Assembly: GCA_003550325.1 (NCBI GenBank)
Contig: QKWP01000657.1
Location: 132,519 to 196,518 of the forward strand
Reading direction: 5' to 3'
DNA: 64,000 nucleotides
Source of the DNA: Gigaspora rosea
Taxonomy: Eukaryota; Glomeromycota; Glomeromycetes; Diversisporales; Gigasporaceae
In this document: positions 34,773 to 45,836 of the stretch, one piece after another
How positions within the stretch are numbered: the stretch's first letter is position 1
Layout of the letters: every line of letters begins with the position of its first letter
The notes under the pieces: model-generated
What the model was told of the DNA's origin: nothing
Databases searched by the model: none
The model's input: the letters and a program-made list of their open reading frames with translations, nothing else
Program-made: the position numbers and the translations under genes

Positions 34773-35336
34773 TGTCGTGGGTTAATCAATGACTTTCATC
34801 AAAGAAAACCTAACCCAGATAGTAGGCACTAATAATTAATTGCTAACGAACCAAACTTATAAGGCAAGTGTTTATTATTACTAAATTTATTTATTGCTTT
34901 ATTTATATAAACAGTTTTATTATAAAGGGGATTTTGCTAACTATACTAAGACTAACTAACAATTAATTAACGACTAATCTCTAATGATTCTAATCGCTCC
35001 CTTAAATATGTCTTATTTGACTCATATTACTTTGCATCAATTATGGATCATACGATCCATTGTTCCTTATTAATTACCTCATAATTACTTCATATTTTAT
35101 GCGCATCGATTACCTGCGCTGGTATACTTCTCCATACCACCGATTTGCACTTTAATTGATACCGTAACTTACTCTGGCATTTATTAAATTACCGATTATC
35201 CATAATTGATCATTTTGATGAACCATATACATAATTCGATCGATCACGTGCATCACGTGAACAAAATGTTAATCGATTAATTGCTTATAATCTTATTTTC
35301 CGGCAAGTATGCCGCATACTGTTCACCACCGTGACA
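34773..35336 (-). mobile_element. Solo-LTR-like sequence (fossil)
   Basis: A block of about 560 bases begins tgtcgtggg and ends ccgtgaca, so on the minus strand it reads TGTCACGG...CCCACGACA, the TG...CA form of an LTR. No element interior adjoins it. A matching target duplication was not seen. Family (Ty3-like) is only a guess from the end sequence. Confidence 0.5.
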
Positions 35337-35471
35337 CATACATTTGACCAATTAAATATAGAAAAATACAAGTTCAACCTAAAATTTGTGTCTTTAGCTA
35401 AGGCCTAATTCTACTAATCAGCCCATATGTAGTTTGCTGTTTTGTGTAGGTAAAATAGAAATACTGTATAG

Positions 35472-35990
35472 GGACATCCATAAATAACGTTATGTACCCC
35501 CTCATAGTAGCGCTTGACCCCCTCTACTATATAAAAATCTTTTTCAAAATCCATATGTTTATATATAAAATTTTACAAAAACTTGAATATATTATGACAC
35601 AGTGATCCGAGTTGGATGATTTAGGTACCATTCGATTCATCTCAGTGAGACGAATCCAATAATACCAAAATAATTTTATTCGGATCACTGGATCAATAGT
35701 TATTCACAAAAAACCATTGATTTTATAGTCATTTTATAAGAAAACATAATAACCAATAGTATTTGGCCAATAACTTTTGATCCAGTGATCTAAATGAAAT
35801 GAATTTGGTACCATTCGACTCCTCTCACCGAGATGAATCGAATGGTACCAAAATCATTAAATTTGGACCACTGGATCAGCTTTTAGACGATTTTTTCTAA
35901 AAAAATTTGCATTACCCCCTACTTAAGAGAAAAATGTTATATTTTGTCAGAACACTCCCCTCTCTTGTATAACATTATTTTTTGATGCCC
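35472..35990. mobile_element. TIR element with two nested palindromes
   Basis: The left end gggacatccataaataacgt and the right end (complement) ggggcatcaaaaaataatgt are imperfect inverts. Inside lie two hairpins of about 95 bases, near 35,601-35,696 and 35,779-35,878. Both carry ggtaccattcga-type stems and tccagtgatc/gatcactgga termini. No ORF. Confidence 0.6.
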
Positions 35991-35999
35991 CATATTAAA

Positions 36000-36590
36000 T
36001 AAAATTACTATACTAAAATTGTTGTATATTTGGTTCTACTTTGAATATACACATATACTTATTTATTGGTTATAGATATGTATGATATTGAGTTAGTAAA
36101 CTTTTGTATTTTGATAAAATTTTATAATAGTATGTTATGCAAATACTATGGTAAGAGTTTATTATATAAAATAAAATATAAATAAAGATATTGATTTATT
36201 GATAGTATGGGCTCTTTGTATATGTCCTGTTGATAATAAGGATTATAATATTGAAATATTTTTATTTGTGCTAATTAGTTTTGCCAAAAGTAATTCTGAT
36301 TCTCAAGCTGTTTTTGTTAAAAATAATTATTCAATTGAAAGTAAAATTATATTAGGTTTTTTTAAAAAGAATAAAAAAGTAAAAGTAATTAATATACTTT
36401 GTAGTAGTATTTGTTTATCAATTTTTGTTTGATTTTTAAATAATAGTTAAATATCAGCTCATATAATAATTTTTAATAGAGTTGATACTTTAAATAAGTG
36501 TCTATTAAAGAATTCTTTAATTGTTTCATTAGGAAATACTAAATAAATTTTTAGAATAAATGTATAATATATCAAAACCAAAAAATTTTC
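36000..36590. other. AT-rich stretch with one weak ORF
   Basis: A 77-codon frame at 36,199-36,432 (MIVWALCICPVDNKDY...) has no recognisable family, and translation of the following bases does not extend it meaningfully. It may be a gene scrap. Otherwise nothing. Confidence 0.35.
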
Positions 36591-36599
36591 AACATATAT

Positions 36600-36850
36600 A
36601 TAGTCTACTCTTGTTTAGTTACAGTGTCGCATTATTACAACATTGTGTTATTGCGGCATTACAGCATTACAGAATTGCAGCATTGCAGCATTGCAGCATT
36701 ACGACATTATGGCATTACGGCATTACGACATTACGGCATTACGGCATTATAGCATATAATTTTTACGGCAATTAGATACCATTCCATAATTAATTCTACC
36801 ACTGGTAAATGCCGTAATTACTGTAATCCAGTAATTCTACCACCAACTAT
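36600..36850. mobile_element. Short copy of the tatagttggtgg family
   Basis: The right end ctaccaccaactat and the inner gcattacggcattacgac minisatellite match the elements at 38,236 and 50,765. The left end is unclear, so this is a truncated or internally deleted copy. About 20 units of attacggc/attgcagc type are present. Confidence 0.6.
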
Positions 36851-36866
36851 ACCTTATACTATCATT

Positions 36867-37168
36867 ATGCATTCTTCAATATTTTGGTTCATTATTATTC
36901 CTCATTTCTGTCAGAATTCCAAATGTTTTTTTGCCTTTATTCTTGTAAAGGTTTGGAAAAATTATATGAAATTATGTCTGTACCTAATTTTAATAATAGA
37001 ATCAAGCACATTAAATTTAAAGCCAGATACACAGTTATTGGATGCGGAACATCCAATAACGGATTTATTTTTATAACAAATCACATGAGTTTGTTTGAGT
37101 CTATTTGGCATATAACATCTGTTATACAACCTTTGTTTACTATTAAAAAGAAAAATAATTCTATATAA
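36867..37168 (+). CDS. Weak hypothetical ORF or exon
   Basis: Two overlapping frames are open here. The better one encodes KGLEKLYEIMSVPNF and then YTVIGCGTSNNGFIFITNHM. A donor-like gtaaaggt lies near 36,944. No family recognised. It could be an exon of the damaged gene to the right, but no joining evidence is convincing. Confidence 0.25.
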
Positions 37169-37449
37169 TACACAAATCGTTTTTACTAAAATTACCCCAA
37201 ATTTTCAATTATTTTTTTGTCGTTTCATTATAGAATGTTAATCCACTATTGTCTATGTGAAAATTTTTGATGCTTTAAATTTCATTATTACAGATATCAA
37301 TAAATGCTATTAAACTTTCCGTCCAAATCAAAAATCACACACTATCTTTATAACAGATAGGATTTTGATTTTAATAAAAACAGTACGAAATAAATTTTGG
37401 CTTTTATTTCTTCCCAATGTTACTGTTGCAACATAATGGACTATTAGGA

Positions 37450-37655
37450 TAGAGTTAATACCTCTATCCGGATATATTTTTTATATCCGAATTTATCCGG
37501 TTTTAACATAGTATATATCCGGATTTAAATTTAAATCCAGATTTATTTTATATCCGGATTTATTTATATCCGGATATAAAAACACTATGTCACGTTATAT
37601 CACATGACATTGTATATATCCGGATATATAAATTCAGATAGAGGTGTTAACTCTA
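37450..37655. mobile_element. hAT-type MITE with 8-bp target duplication
   Basis: The ends TAGAGTTAATACCTCTATC and GATAGAGGTGTTAACTCTA (the latter with one base between in the stem) are inverted. The 8 bases tattagga flank both sides exactly (37,442-37,449 and 37,656-37,663). The interior is repeated atatccggat. TAGAG-type ends and an 8-base duplication indicate the hAT superfamily. Length 206 bases. Confidence 0.85.
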
Positions 37656-37949
37656 TATTAGGATTGATAAATTAAAGCAACACAAAATGGAATGAAATAA
37701 TTCTACGTAATAACTTAAAACTATACAAATGTTAAAAAACATCAAAATCCATTTTATGAAAACATAAATAAACTTGTATGACAAATTGATTCTGAGTGTA
37801 AATTAATATTCAAACAACCTTATTTTATTTTTCCGATTTATAATTTAACATAGTAAAAATGCTATTTAAAAAACCCTGCTTATTTTCGAAATGTGTCACA
37901 TTCTTGATAATTTTGAAACACCTACGTAGAATCATTTACAGAGAATCAT

Positions 37950-39790
37950 TTGGCATTGTATTATAAATTATTCATCTTACATTATTATTATAATATAGGG
38001 AATAACGACAGTAATATAATACAACAGCCTCTTCCTCAACTCACGGATCCAAATCAAGAATTCATGTTTAATCTTACTAATATATATATAAATATTGTGC
38101 CAATTAACATAAGTGGGTTAATTTGGTTTGACAAGACACACGATTCGATGATAATAGTGCCCGTATAATTATAAATAATTTGCCTGGAGGAAATTAAGCT
38201 AACATAATAGCAATGGTAGATTGTAGCATTCCACCTATAGTTGGTGGTAGGTAAGATTACTGAATTACGGCAATTACGGCATTTTACCAGTGGTAGAATT
38301 AATTACGGCATAGCATCTAATTGCCGTAAAAATTATATGCAGTAATGCCGTAATGCCGTAATGTCGTAATGCCGTAATGCCTTAATGCTTAATGTCGTAA
38401 TGCCGCAATGCCGCAATTCCGTAATGCCGTAATGCCGTAATAACACAATGTTGTAATAATGCGATACCGTAACTACAGTATAATATTATATTGTTATAAT
38501 TAAGTAACTACGTGACACCCAGTCACTCCAAACCGGGAACTGATGAATATGTTGTTATTTGCCATACAAGCATTTCATTTACATTAATTAAGGTAAGTAC
38601 TGCAGCAGAATATAATAGTTATAATAAATTTTAAAACACGTAAGTATGTATGTAGGCATGTATCATCTTATATAAGCCATAAATGCTGTTAACAATTATG
38701 TCATTTCCGATAAATTAGCTCGCTAAAGACGTTCTCATAAAATGACTTATAGACTGGTCTAATTGGTCAAAAAAATAAATCACAACGTTTAAGTCAAAAT
38801 AAAACCTAGACCTACAAACCCCTTTTTTCATAGTCATTACATGTACTAAATCAATGAAGCCGACAGAATCAAATTCGAAAAAATATTTAATAGTATATTA
38901 TTAAAAGGAAATAATAATGCAGTACAACATTTTAACAAACTGTATTATAGCAGATAGTATTTCTGCATTACGACATTACGGCTTTACGGCTTTGCGGCTC
39001 ACAGCAATTACGGCAAAAAATACGGCAATGCCGTAACCGTATTAATTTGTAAAATTAATTCTACTACCAACTATATTCCACCTACTTTTGATCTATCTTT
39101 TGAAATTGCAAGTCTAAAGTGGAGACTACAATCAAGTAAAATTATTAAGGATGGACAGACAAATGTGAATCTATAATTACTGGCAGTGCTAATAACATTT
39201 CTTGGGTATTTGGAAGTGCTTTTATTACGGTAATTTATAGCATGATGTCTATATTGTACGTTAATCATAATCGCATATTTATAAATAATTTAAATTATTC
39301 ATGTTAAAATAACTTTTATATGGTCTTCGATCAAGCAAAAACTCTATTTGGTATTGCCTTTCGAAGTGATATTGATTATGGTCCTCCTCTTCCTCCTCCT
39401 GTATGATTATTTGTCTTGTTTTATAGAATAGTATACACTTTATAAAGCATTCCTTTCAAATAATTTAGACGGCCAAATAAGGATTCAACTTCCTACTTTG
39501 TACTTAATGAAATAAAATGCTTGACTATATCTGATTCAAATCGAAATGTTCAACCGATTTCGGAAGATATTTATATTGATCCAAACGACTATTTCAATAT
39601 AACTAATTATTTGACATAAAAAGTTTATTGTATTCATTTACATTTTATTCAGGTCCAGCAAATAATGATTCTAGTTTTTCTGGAAATTATTTAGTTGAAA
39701 CTGCTTATTTAAATGCTGATGTTACAAATAATCTATGGTTATTTGGAAAAAAATGAATATTCTGTACGTATTTGTTTTACAGAACTGTAT
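37950..39790 (+). pseudogene. Multi-exon hypothetical gene interrupted by an element
   Basis: Exon-like pieces on the + strand share a style. The first encodes NDSNIIQQPLPQLTDPNQEF with FNLTNIYINIVP (about 37,998-38,165, after an acceptor tatag). One encodes MVDCSIPP, and its continuation TFDLSFEIASLKWRLQ resumes at 39,083 beyond an inserted element. Others encode ITGSANNISWVFGSAFI (about 39,177-39,230), FDQAKTLFGIAFRSDID (about 39,325-39,400, donor after PPP) and FSGNYLVETAYLNADV (about 39,660-39,760). The recurring WVFG/WLFGKK phrases and Asn/Ser-rich beta-like sequence suggest an extracellular repeat protein, but the family is unknown. One frame slip is visible near 39,175. It looks damaged. 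Confidence 0.45.
38236..39074. mobile_element. 839-bp TIR element, attacggc ends, 8-bp duplication
   Basis: It starts tatagttggtggtag and ends ctactaccaactat, with attccacc exactly duplicated on both sides (38,228-38,235 and 39,075-39,082). Both subterminal regions are minisatellites of attacggc units, in opposite orientation at the two ends. The middle (gtgacacccagtcactcc to ctagacctacaaacccc) recurs inverted at about 49,700-50,040 and in part at 50,960-51,770. The 8-base duplication suggests hAT. It interrupts the hypothetical gene between SIPP and TFDLSF. Confidence 0.8.
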
Positions 39791-39879
39791 TCACTTTGAC
39801 TATATTAACTTTATCGAATGATTTATTGTTTTTTTTTTGCAAGTACATGGAATAAAAATACAAGTTTCTTCAGAAGCAA

Positions 39880-40925
39880 CTTCCTTGGTTATGCTTGTTT
39901 CGTATAATGGTTGTTAAGTTTGTAAAAGTGAAACTTTCAACATACATAAACGCGATGATAATATGATAATTACATAGATTATTCAATATATAAAAGCGTC
40001 AGATATAATTTTGTAGTTACAGATTACCATGGTACAAGTATTTTGTTGGTGTAAGATCTATTTAATTCCTAATATGGTAGGCAGTCCATGGACAATAACA
40101 AGGATGGGTGGTTGCGACAACCTGGTATGTAACTGTAACAAGGTGAGATTTTGCACGACACACGTATATATTACACGAGATAAATTGATCGATTAAGAAA
40201 ATTATTAGCATGTAAACTTTTAATAGAATAAATAAATATTTAATGGCACTTAACATTTAATTTAATATAATACAATATTCTATTGTACATAATTTTTTTA
40301 TTGCTGCAAAATTTAACAAGTATAATTCGAGAACAGTTGATATATTCTTTTATACTTTTGATTTTAATAAATTCCTGTGATTTGTAACATTTGTTCAAAC
40401 TTAAAACCTATCAGCCATCTTGAAATAAATAAGTACTAATGTTTTCCAAATATTTTATCGCGCCCTTTAAATGCATGTATAGTAATAAAATTTTCATGAA
40501 TTTATTTATATTGTATGGGAATTAATGTTTTTCCGATTTATTCACAAAGTTTATGCTAATATAACGAACGTATCATGGGATATACCATATAAGAGACACA
40601 CACAAATACTATAAACTTTACCAACATTCATATAATCAATTACCGGTACTGGTAATTTCTTTATGTTATGATTAAAAACAAATAATCGCCGATCGGTAAA
40701 TATAAATCACAATATTGCAGGAGAATGCATAAATAGTAAAAGAGAAATGCACATAGTAGCCAATAAAATATAAATGTTTATTCTGATATCAAATAACTAC
40801 GAAAAAAATACACAGTATTTTTTTGAAAAAAAAATAATACGCAAATATTCTCACGAGATAATAATATAATTGATACATAATTTCAATTTAAGTTGTTATA
40901 TTCATCTATAATTATAATAACAACT
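39880..40925. other. Non-coding left part of duplicated unit
   Basis: AT-rich and well matched to 59,550-60,570. No ORF of note. Contains a cgccgatcggtaaat short palindrome-like phrase present in both copies. Confidence 0.5.
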
Positions 40926-41725
40926 TTACTCAAATAATTCTTTTTTAACAATAGAAACTTCCACATCATCAGTCCAATAAGATCTAAAATATTTCCACAC
41001 AGCATCAGTTTTAATTTCATAAACTTTACCAGATTTAATCAAGTGTTATAAAACTACTTTATCATTATTTTCTTCACCAACACTAATTCCATCACAATTT
41101 AAATTTCTATGCCAAATAATAACACAATCTTTTGGTATTTTGATTGCGCAACTTTTTGCCACACTTTTTTTAAATTTTCGTAACGAAATATTTCTATATA
41201 ATTTAATTACTAATGAAAATGCACTTTGAAGGAAATAACTAAAGGGTTGCTTTGTGTTTTATTAGCATCATTTTCAGAATAAAGGTCTGGACGATTATGT
41301 AAATTTGGCGATCTAAAATTTTCAAGAACAAAATTAATTGAAATATTCGAATGAATTGAAACAAGAATGGAATTTATTCAAGTTATTGCGTACCTTTGTG
41401 TCATTAATTCTTGAGATATTGGGAGCGATAGATTGGGATTAATAGCATTACGTACCACTCTGGTAGTTTGTAAATTTGATTCGAAAGTTGAGCTTTTGGG
41501 GGTAATATTTCTCCGTCTGTTTGACGAAATCGCACTGCGATTTCCATCGAATGAAGTGGAGCTAGTTGCGGCAACATTGGAGCTAGTTGAGGCAATAGGT
41601 TCTGATTGACTTTCAAAAAAAATTTCTTCATCACTTGAGTTCTCATCACTTAAGTTCTCATCACTTGAGTTCTCATCACTTGAGTTCTCATAAATTGTTT
41701 CAAGTTTACGCGCTTGACGATACAT
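40926..41725 (-). pseudogene. Two-exon gene of unknown function, copy A
   Basis: Exon 1 is 41,394-41,725 (starts MYRQARKLETIYEN) and exon 2 begins at 41,312. The intron 41,313-41,393 has GT...AG and joins in frame (MTQ-R-SPNLHNRPDLYSEN). The N-terminal part is acidic with four SSDEN-type repeats, then Ser/Thr-rich with an NRRRN basic patch. The exon 2 part in copy B suggests a compact fold (KVHFHWIYP, VIKLYRNISLRKF, IPKDCVIIWHRNL), possibly ubiquitin-like, which is a guess. In copy A, exon 2 has a deletion of about 22 bases near 41,214 and other small changes, so it is broken, but the donor is intact. Divergent to the Harbinger transposase. Confidence 0.6.
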
Positions 41726-41827
41726 CTGAGATAAAAAATACTACTAATTTATCAAGAGAGGCTCAACGAATGATTTTTGATATGGGATTTACAAGCATAT
41801 TTATAAAAAAAATTCATTAGTATCAGC

Positions 41828-42212
41828 TTTATAAGTAAATTCGTAAGCTTTATTCAACGCGTGAAGTTGGTTCTAAACTGATCGAAGGATTATTAATGTA
41901 AACTTTATTTCTTAGGTGATCATAACTTCTTAGGTAATAAAACTGATAGATATTGATAATGCTTAATCATTGATGTCATTGTTTTGACAATGAACGAAAG
42001 AAAACAATACATATAGTTATTGAATGCTTAGCGGACAATAACTATATGTATTGTGTTCGTTCGTTCATTGTCAAAACAATGACGTCAATGATTAAGCATT
42101 ATCAATATCTCAGTTTTATTACCTAAGAAATAAAGTTTACATTAATAGTCCTTCGATTAGTTTAGAACCAACTTCACGCGTTGATTAACAACTTACGAAT
42201 TTACTTATAAAG
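41828..42212. repeat. 385-bp palindrome between divergent genes, copy A
   Basis: Left arm begins ctttataagtaaattcgtaag and the right arm ends with its complement. Inner arms include gcgtgaagttggttctaaac, gcttaatcattga and caatacatatagttattg, with a small loop near 42,025. One direct repeat, cttaggt, occurs inside the left arm. The same palindrome is at 61,501-61,903. It occupies the shared 5' space of the two divergent genes, so it may carry their promoter or be a MITE. Confidence 0.75.
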
Positions 42213-42574
42213 GCCCCTTTCAAAGGTTCAGACTCTTTTCATTGGTAATACTATATTCACCCTAATTTAGTAATACGGGTGCTTTATTTAATTAGTAAAA
42301 AAAAAAATATGTACTACATATGTACGTACATAAACTTGAATTGTTATGACGATAAGAATTGTTATAAATAAAATGTGATTAAAATATATTGGCCATTATC
42401 GCAAAGTAACAACCAGAGTTAGATTTGGTCTAGGTATTATTTTGTGTGGTAATGCAATATCTTATACGTATTGAGTCCGTTCATCAATATTGACCAATCA
42501 GGACCATCACACTTCGCATCATGTGTCAAGTGACTATATTATTTAAATATAAAGTAAATTGCAAAAATCATTAT

Positions 42575-43480
42575 TGTAAAAGCGATGAATCCTCTCCGAA
42601 TTCGCTTGCAGAATCTTAAAATTCAGACCAAATTGAATCCGAATCTGATATTGATATTGATCCATGTATGATGAAAATCTTGTCAAGTCTATTATCCTTC
42701 ATTGTTTAAATAATTCATCTCGAATTATAAAAGTTCTGACTACTGGTACTCTAATATTTTGTTTAATTATAATGAACTTCGGTTTCATCGAACTTTGTGA
42801 ATGAAACCATCGACATTTTGGATGATCGTTAATAAAATACAAAACAATGAGATTTTTTAAAGATATTCCACAAAGACAAACCCAGTAGAAAAAAGCTTCC
42901 AGTAATTTTATATAGGTTAGGTGGAAAAGCGACAATTTGGATTTATTCCAAATTTGGAATTGCAGAAGGTACTGTTCCATTATTCACGTCAAGGGTTATT
43001 AGGAAAAGATTTAAAAATGTATTTGGCCACGTGGTGATGATCGACAAAAGTTCATGAAGGTTTTAAGGAGATGCATGGCTTTCCAAATGTAATTGGGGAA
43101 TTAGATGGATCTCATATGAATTTATTCGACGCTCCTAGTAAATTAAATAAAGAAGTTTACTTTTCACGAAAACGTCGTCAAGCAATTCACCTTCAAGCTG
43201 TTGTAGATAATCAGTTCATGATGCCAAAGTATTCCGAAATTCTAGTTTACATCGTTGCAGGAATAAGCTTTTGAGGAAGCTGATTATGTATTAGCTGATA
43301 CTGCATATATAATTTCATCAAATATAATTCCTTCATTTAAAATCTCTCAGTCTTAGATAAAAATCGGCAAATTGTATTTAATAAAAAACATAGCAAATCT
43401 CGAGTTGTTGTAGAGTAGGCATTCGGTCGATTGAAATGCAGATTTCGGTTATTGTAAGAGTTAAGAACAAAAAAATACCA
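42575..43480 (+). mobile_element. PIF/Harbinger transposase relic, copy A
   Basis: Harbinger-type (DDE_4) transposase. Pieces in order, in different frames, are MKPSTFWMIVNKIQNNEIF, a helix-turn-helix-like part (YSKFGIAEGTVPLFTSRVI, about 42,930-43,000), the first catalytic region GFPNVIGELDGSHMNLFDAP with YFSRKRRQAIHLQAVVD (43,074-43,210), ADTAYIISSNIIPSF (about 43,300-43,345) and a VVEQAFGRLKCRF-like stretch near 43,405-43,450. The enzyme would cut and paste the element at TWA-like sites. Several frame shifts and stops make this copy inactive. TIRs were not identified, so the element's ends are uncertain. Confidence 0.75.
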
Positions 43481-44279
43481 ATATAGCAACCGATTTAATT
43501 AATTTTATATAACTTATTAGAAAGAAATGAAGTCGAGTAAGTGGTGCCTTCAGAGCAAATATTAATGCATGTAAAACACTGATTAAATAATAAAGGTATA
43601 TATTTATTGCAATATCTATTAATACATATTATAAATACAACAAGCAGCGATTAGCTGGTGATCATGGTTGTACCAACTATTATAACGATATTTATTTAGA
43701 CTATTGTTGAAGAGCTCACGTATCTTCCTCATCGTGGTTAATTTATGCATGAAACATTGAAGCATTACGATAAATTAAAATATTAATTGATACTTGAGCA
43801 AATGTTTTATCATTATTACCATTTAGTTACGTACGTATTATTATGTTCGGAATACAAGCATGAAAATAATGAATCAACATGAAATTTCAGCCAATAATAT
43901 TAATTGGAATAATGAAGTTAAGACTAACAAATTAGTTGCGACAAATATCGGCTATTACGACATATGCTGTAAGATCACTTTTGACGTACTGCTCATCTTT
44001 TTAACGTAACCATACATCCTCAAGTTTCTGGCCTATAGCGAGACTTCTACTCTTAAAAGGATCTCTAAACAATTTATATTGTTGTTTAATGGGGATAGCA
44101 TATTAGATTATATACGAGTAGAGACCACGGACATATGCGATTTATTAGGCAAATAAAATGCGATTGATTTTTATCAAATTCACGTGAGTTGTGCGGCATT
44201 TGTGCGAGCATTCTGAAAATGAATACTAAAAGCATATTTAATATAATTGTTATAACATCACAATTACACTAATTATATA
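43481..44279. other. Non-coding right part of duplicated unit, copy A
   Basis: AT-rich and matched to 63,160-63,985 almost base for base. No ORF of note in either copy. Confidence 0.5.
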
Positions 44280-44507
44280 AGCGAAATTGATCTAGAGAAT
44301 TGCCAACAATTAGAAAATATTTATTGTTATGGTAACATACTACAAAGGTTAGATTTAAAAGGACTAAAAAACTTAAAAGAACTGTATTGTGCCCATCAAA
44401 TAGATGACACAATGAGCCAAGAAGATGAAGAAGTTGAAGCTCACCTTAAGCTTAGAGAACTATGTCTACAAGGTTGTCATTCCCCATTTAACATTTGTAT
44501 GTTATAA
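44280..44507 (+). pseudogene. Leucine-rich-repeat gene fragment
   Basis: An open stretch of 75 codons without a start reads EIDLENCQQLENIYCYG, then LQRLDLKGLKNLKELYC, then LKLRELCLQGCHSPF. This is a leucine-rich-repeat pattern with about 22-24 residue spacing, as in the many LRR and F-box/LRR proteins of these fungi. It is a fragment with no flanking exons seen. The duplicated unit at the right end of the window lacks this piece, so it was either gained in copy A or lost from copy B. Confidence 0.6.
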
Positions 44508-44517
44508 TTAAAATCAT

Positions 44518-45480
44518 TGTACGGGTCTTATGTAACAACCCGTGCTTTTTTCACTCATTTATTGGCACATGTTTAAAAAATAACTAAATCGGAACACTTT
44601 CATATTTGAGAAATGTACCGATTTAATTATTTATTTTTATTATTATTAAAGTTGTTTTCACATTTTAAAAATATTGGGACATTCGCGTCATTAGGTCCTT
44701 TTAAATTTTTATTGGATGATATCGGCATTATTTTGTTTTCGCTTTTTTAAAATTGTCTTGGATAAATTATTAGGACTTCATTCTTTAAATTCTTATTAAA
44801 TAGAGTTGCATTATTGTTGGATTTTTGTTAAATTTTTTTAAATTTTTTTATTGGATAAGTCATACATTATTAGATCTTCGCTTTCATTCTTTAAAATTAT
44901 TATTTATAAGTTTTTTTTTAAATTTTATTGTATAAGTCATACATTATTAGATTTTCGCCTTTAATCTTTGCTTTCTTTAAATTCTTTATTAGGCAGATTC
45001 GTATTTTATTAAAATTCTTTTTTGGGCGGATTGCACGTTATTAANATTCGTATTTTATTAAAATTCTTTTTTGGGCGGATTGCACGTTATTAAGTTTTTG
45101 CTTTCTTTAAATTCTAATTATACCGAGTCATATGTTATTTTGTTTTACTTTCTTTATATAATTTTCACCGAACGAGGTTTATGTTATTGAATTTTCGCTT
45201 TTGTTTAAAAATTTCTATGCGTAGTTATGTTTTTGCTTTTAGATTAGATATAGTATTTTTTTTAAAAAAAAATTATTGTGATTTTTTTACTTTATTAGGT
45301 TTATGCCTGAACTTTGATTTAATTGTTTGATATTTTGCACGAAAGAATTTATAATTTAAAACATAGATAGATTTTTTTTTATTTACGCTGTTATATAATG
45401 TGCGTATTTAATATTTCATGACAGTAATATTAAAATTGGCTTTTTATTGAGGTGAAGGTTGTTACGTCAGACCCATACAA
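44518..45480. mobile_element. TIR element with tandem T-rich interior
   Basis: The left end attgtacgggtcttatgtaa and the right end (complement) attgtatgggtctgacgtaa are imperfect inverts over about 26 bases. The interior is a degenerate tandem of roughly 60-70 base units (ttattagattttcgctttctttaaattctt-like, given here only in part). A single N at 45,045 lies between two identical copies of about 46 bases. No ORF. Confidence 0.6.
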
Positions 45481-45836
45481 TAACTATAACGTATTTATAA
45501 ACTACTTATGGCCTAAATATAATAAAAAAAGTAGGTTTGGAATATTAGTTCCAAATATGTAGTATTTTTTACTTCTAGAAAACAAGTAGAACTAGTTGAG
45601 ACAAAATCTTGCAACTTTCACTTACTAATTGCTTAGGTCGCGAATCATCTTCCGGCATTCAAACCTTTCACTTCTCATCTAGCTTTTGAACCTATTGCAT
45701 CTAACTGCATCTCAGGTTAAAAAACAAAAAATCCAAAGGTAAAACATCAACGACTTAAGTTGGTTTTCATTTTGTATTACAAAAATTTTTTTTCATATGA
45801 AATGTACTTATAAAAGTACTTTAAAAATTATAATTG
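45481..45836. other. Gene-free stretch
   Basis: Nothing recognised beyond AT-rich sequence. Confidence 0.5.

Larger units (their letters stand above)
39801..44487. repeat. Direct duplication, copy A (mate 59,506-63,980)
   Basis: Sequence from about 39,801 to 44,267, resuming near 44,487, matches 59,506-63,980 in the same orientation with scattered substitutions and small indels. It appears to be roughly 95 percent alike by eye, not computed. It carries a two-exon gene (-), a palindrome and a Harbinger transposase (+). It is either two copies of one Harbinger-type element, or a segmental duplication containing one. Confidence 0.85.

Noticed and set aside
41635-41820. 61-codon + strand frame starting with SSHHL repeats
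   Set aside because: Antisense of the SSDEN-coding repeats of the two-exon gene.
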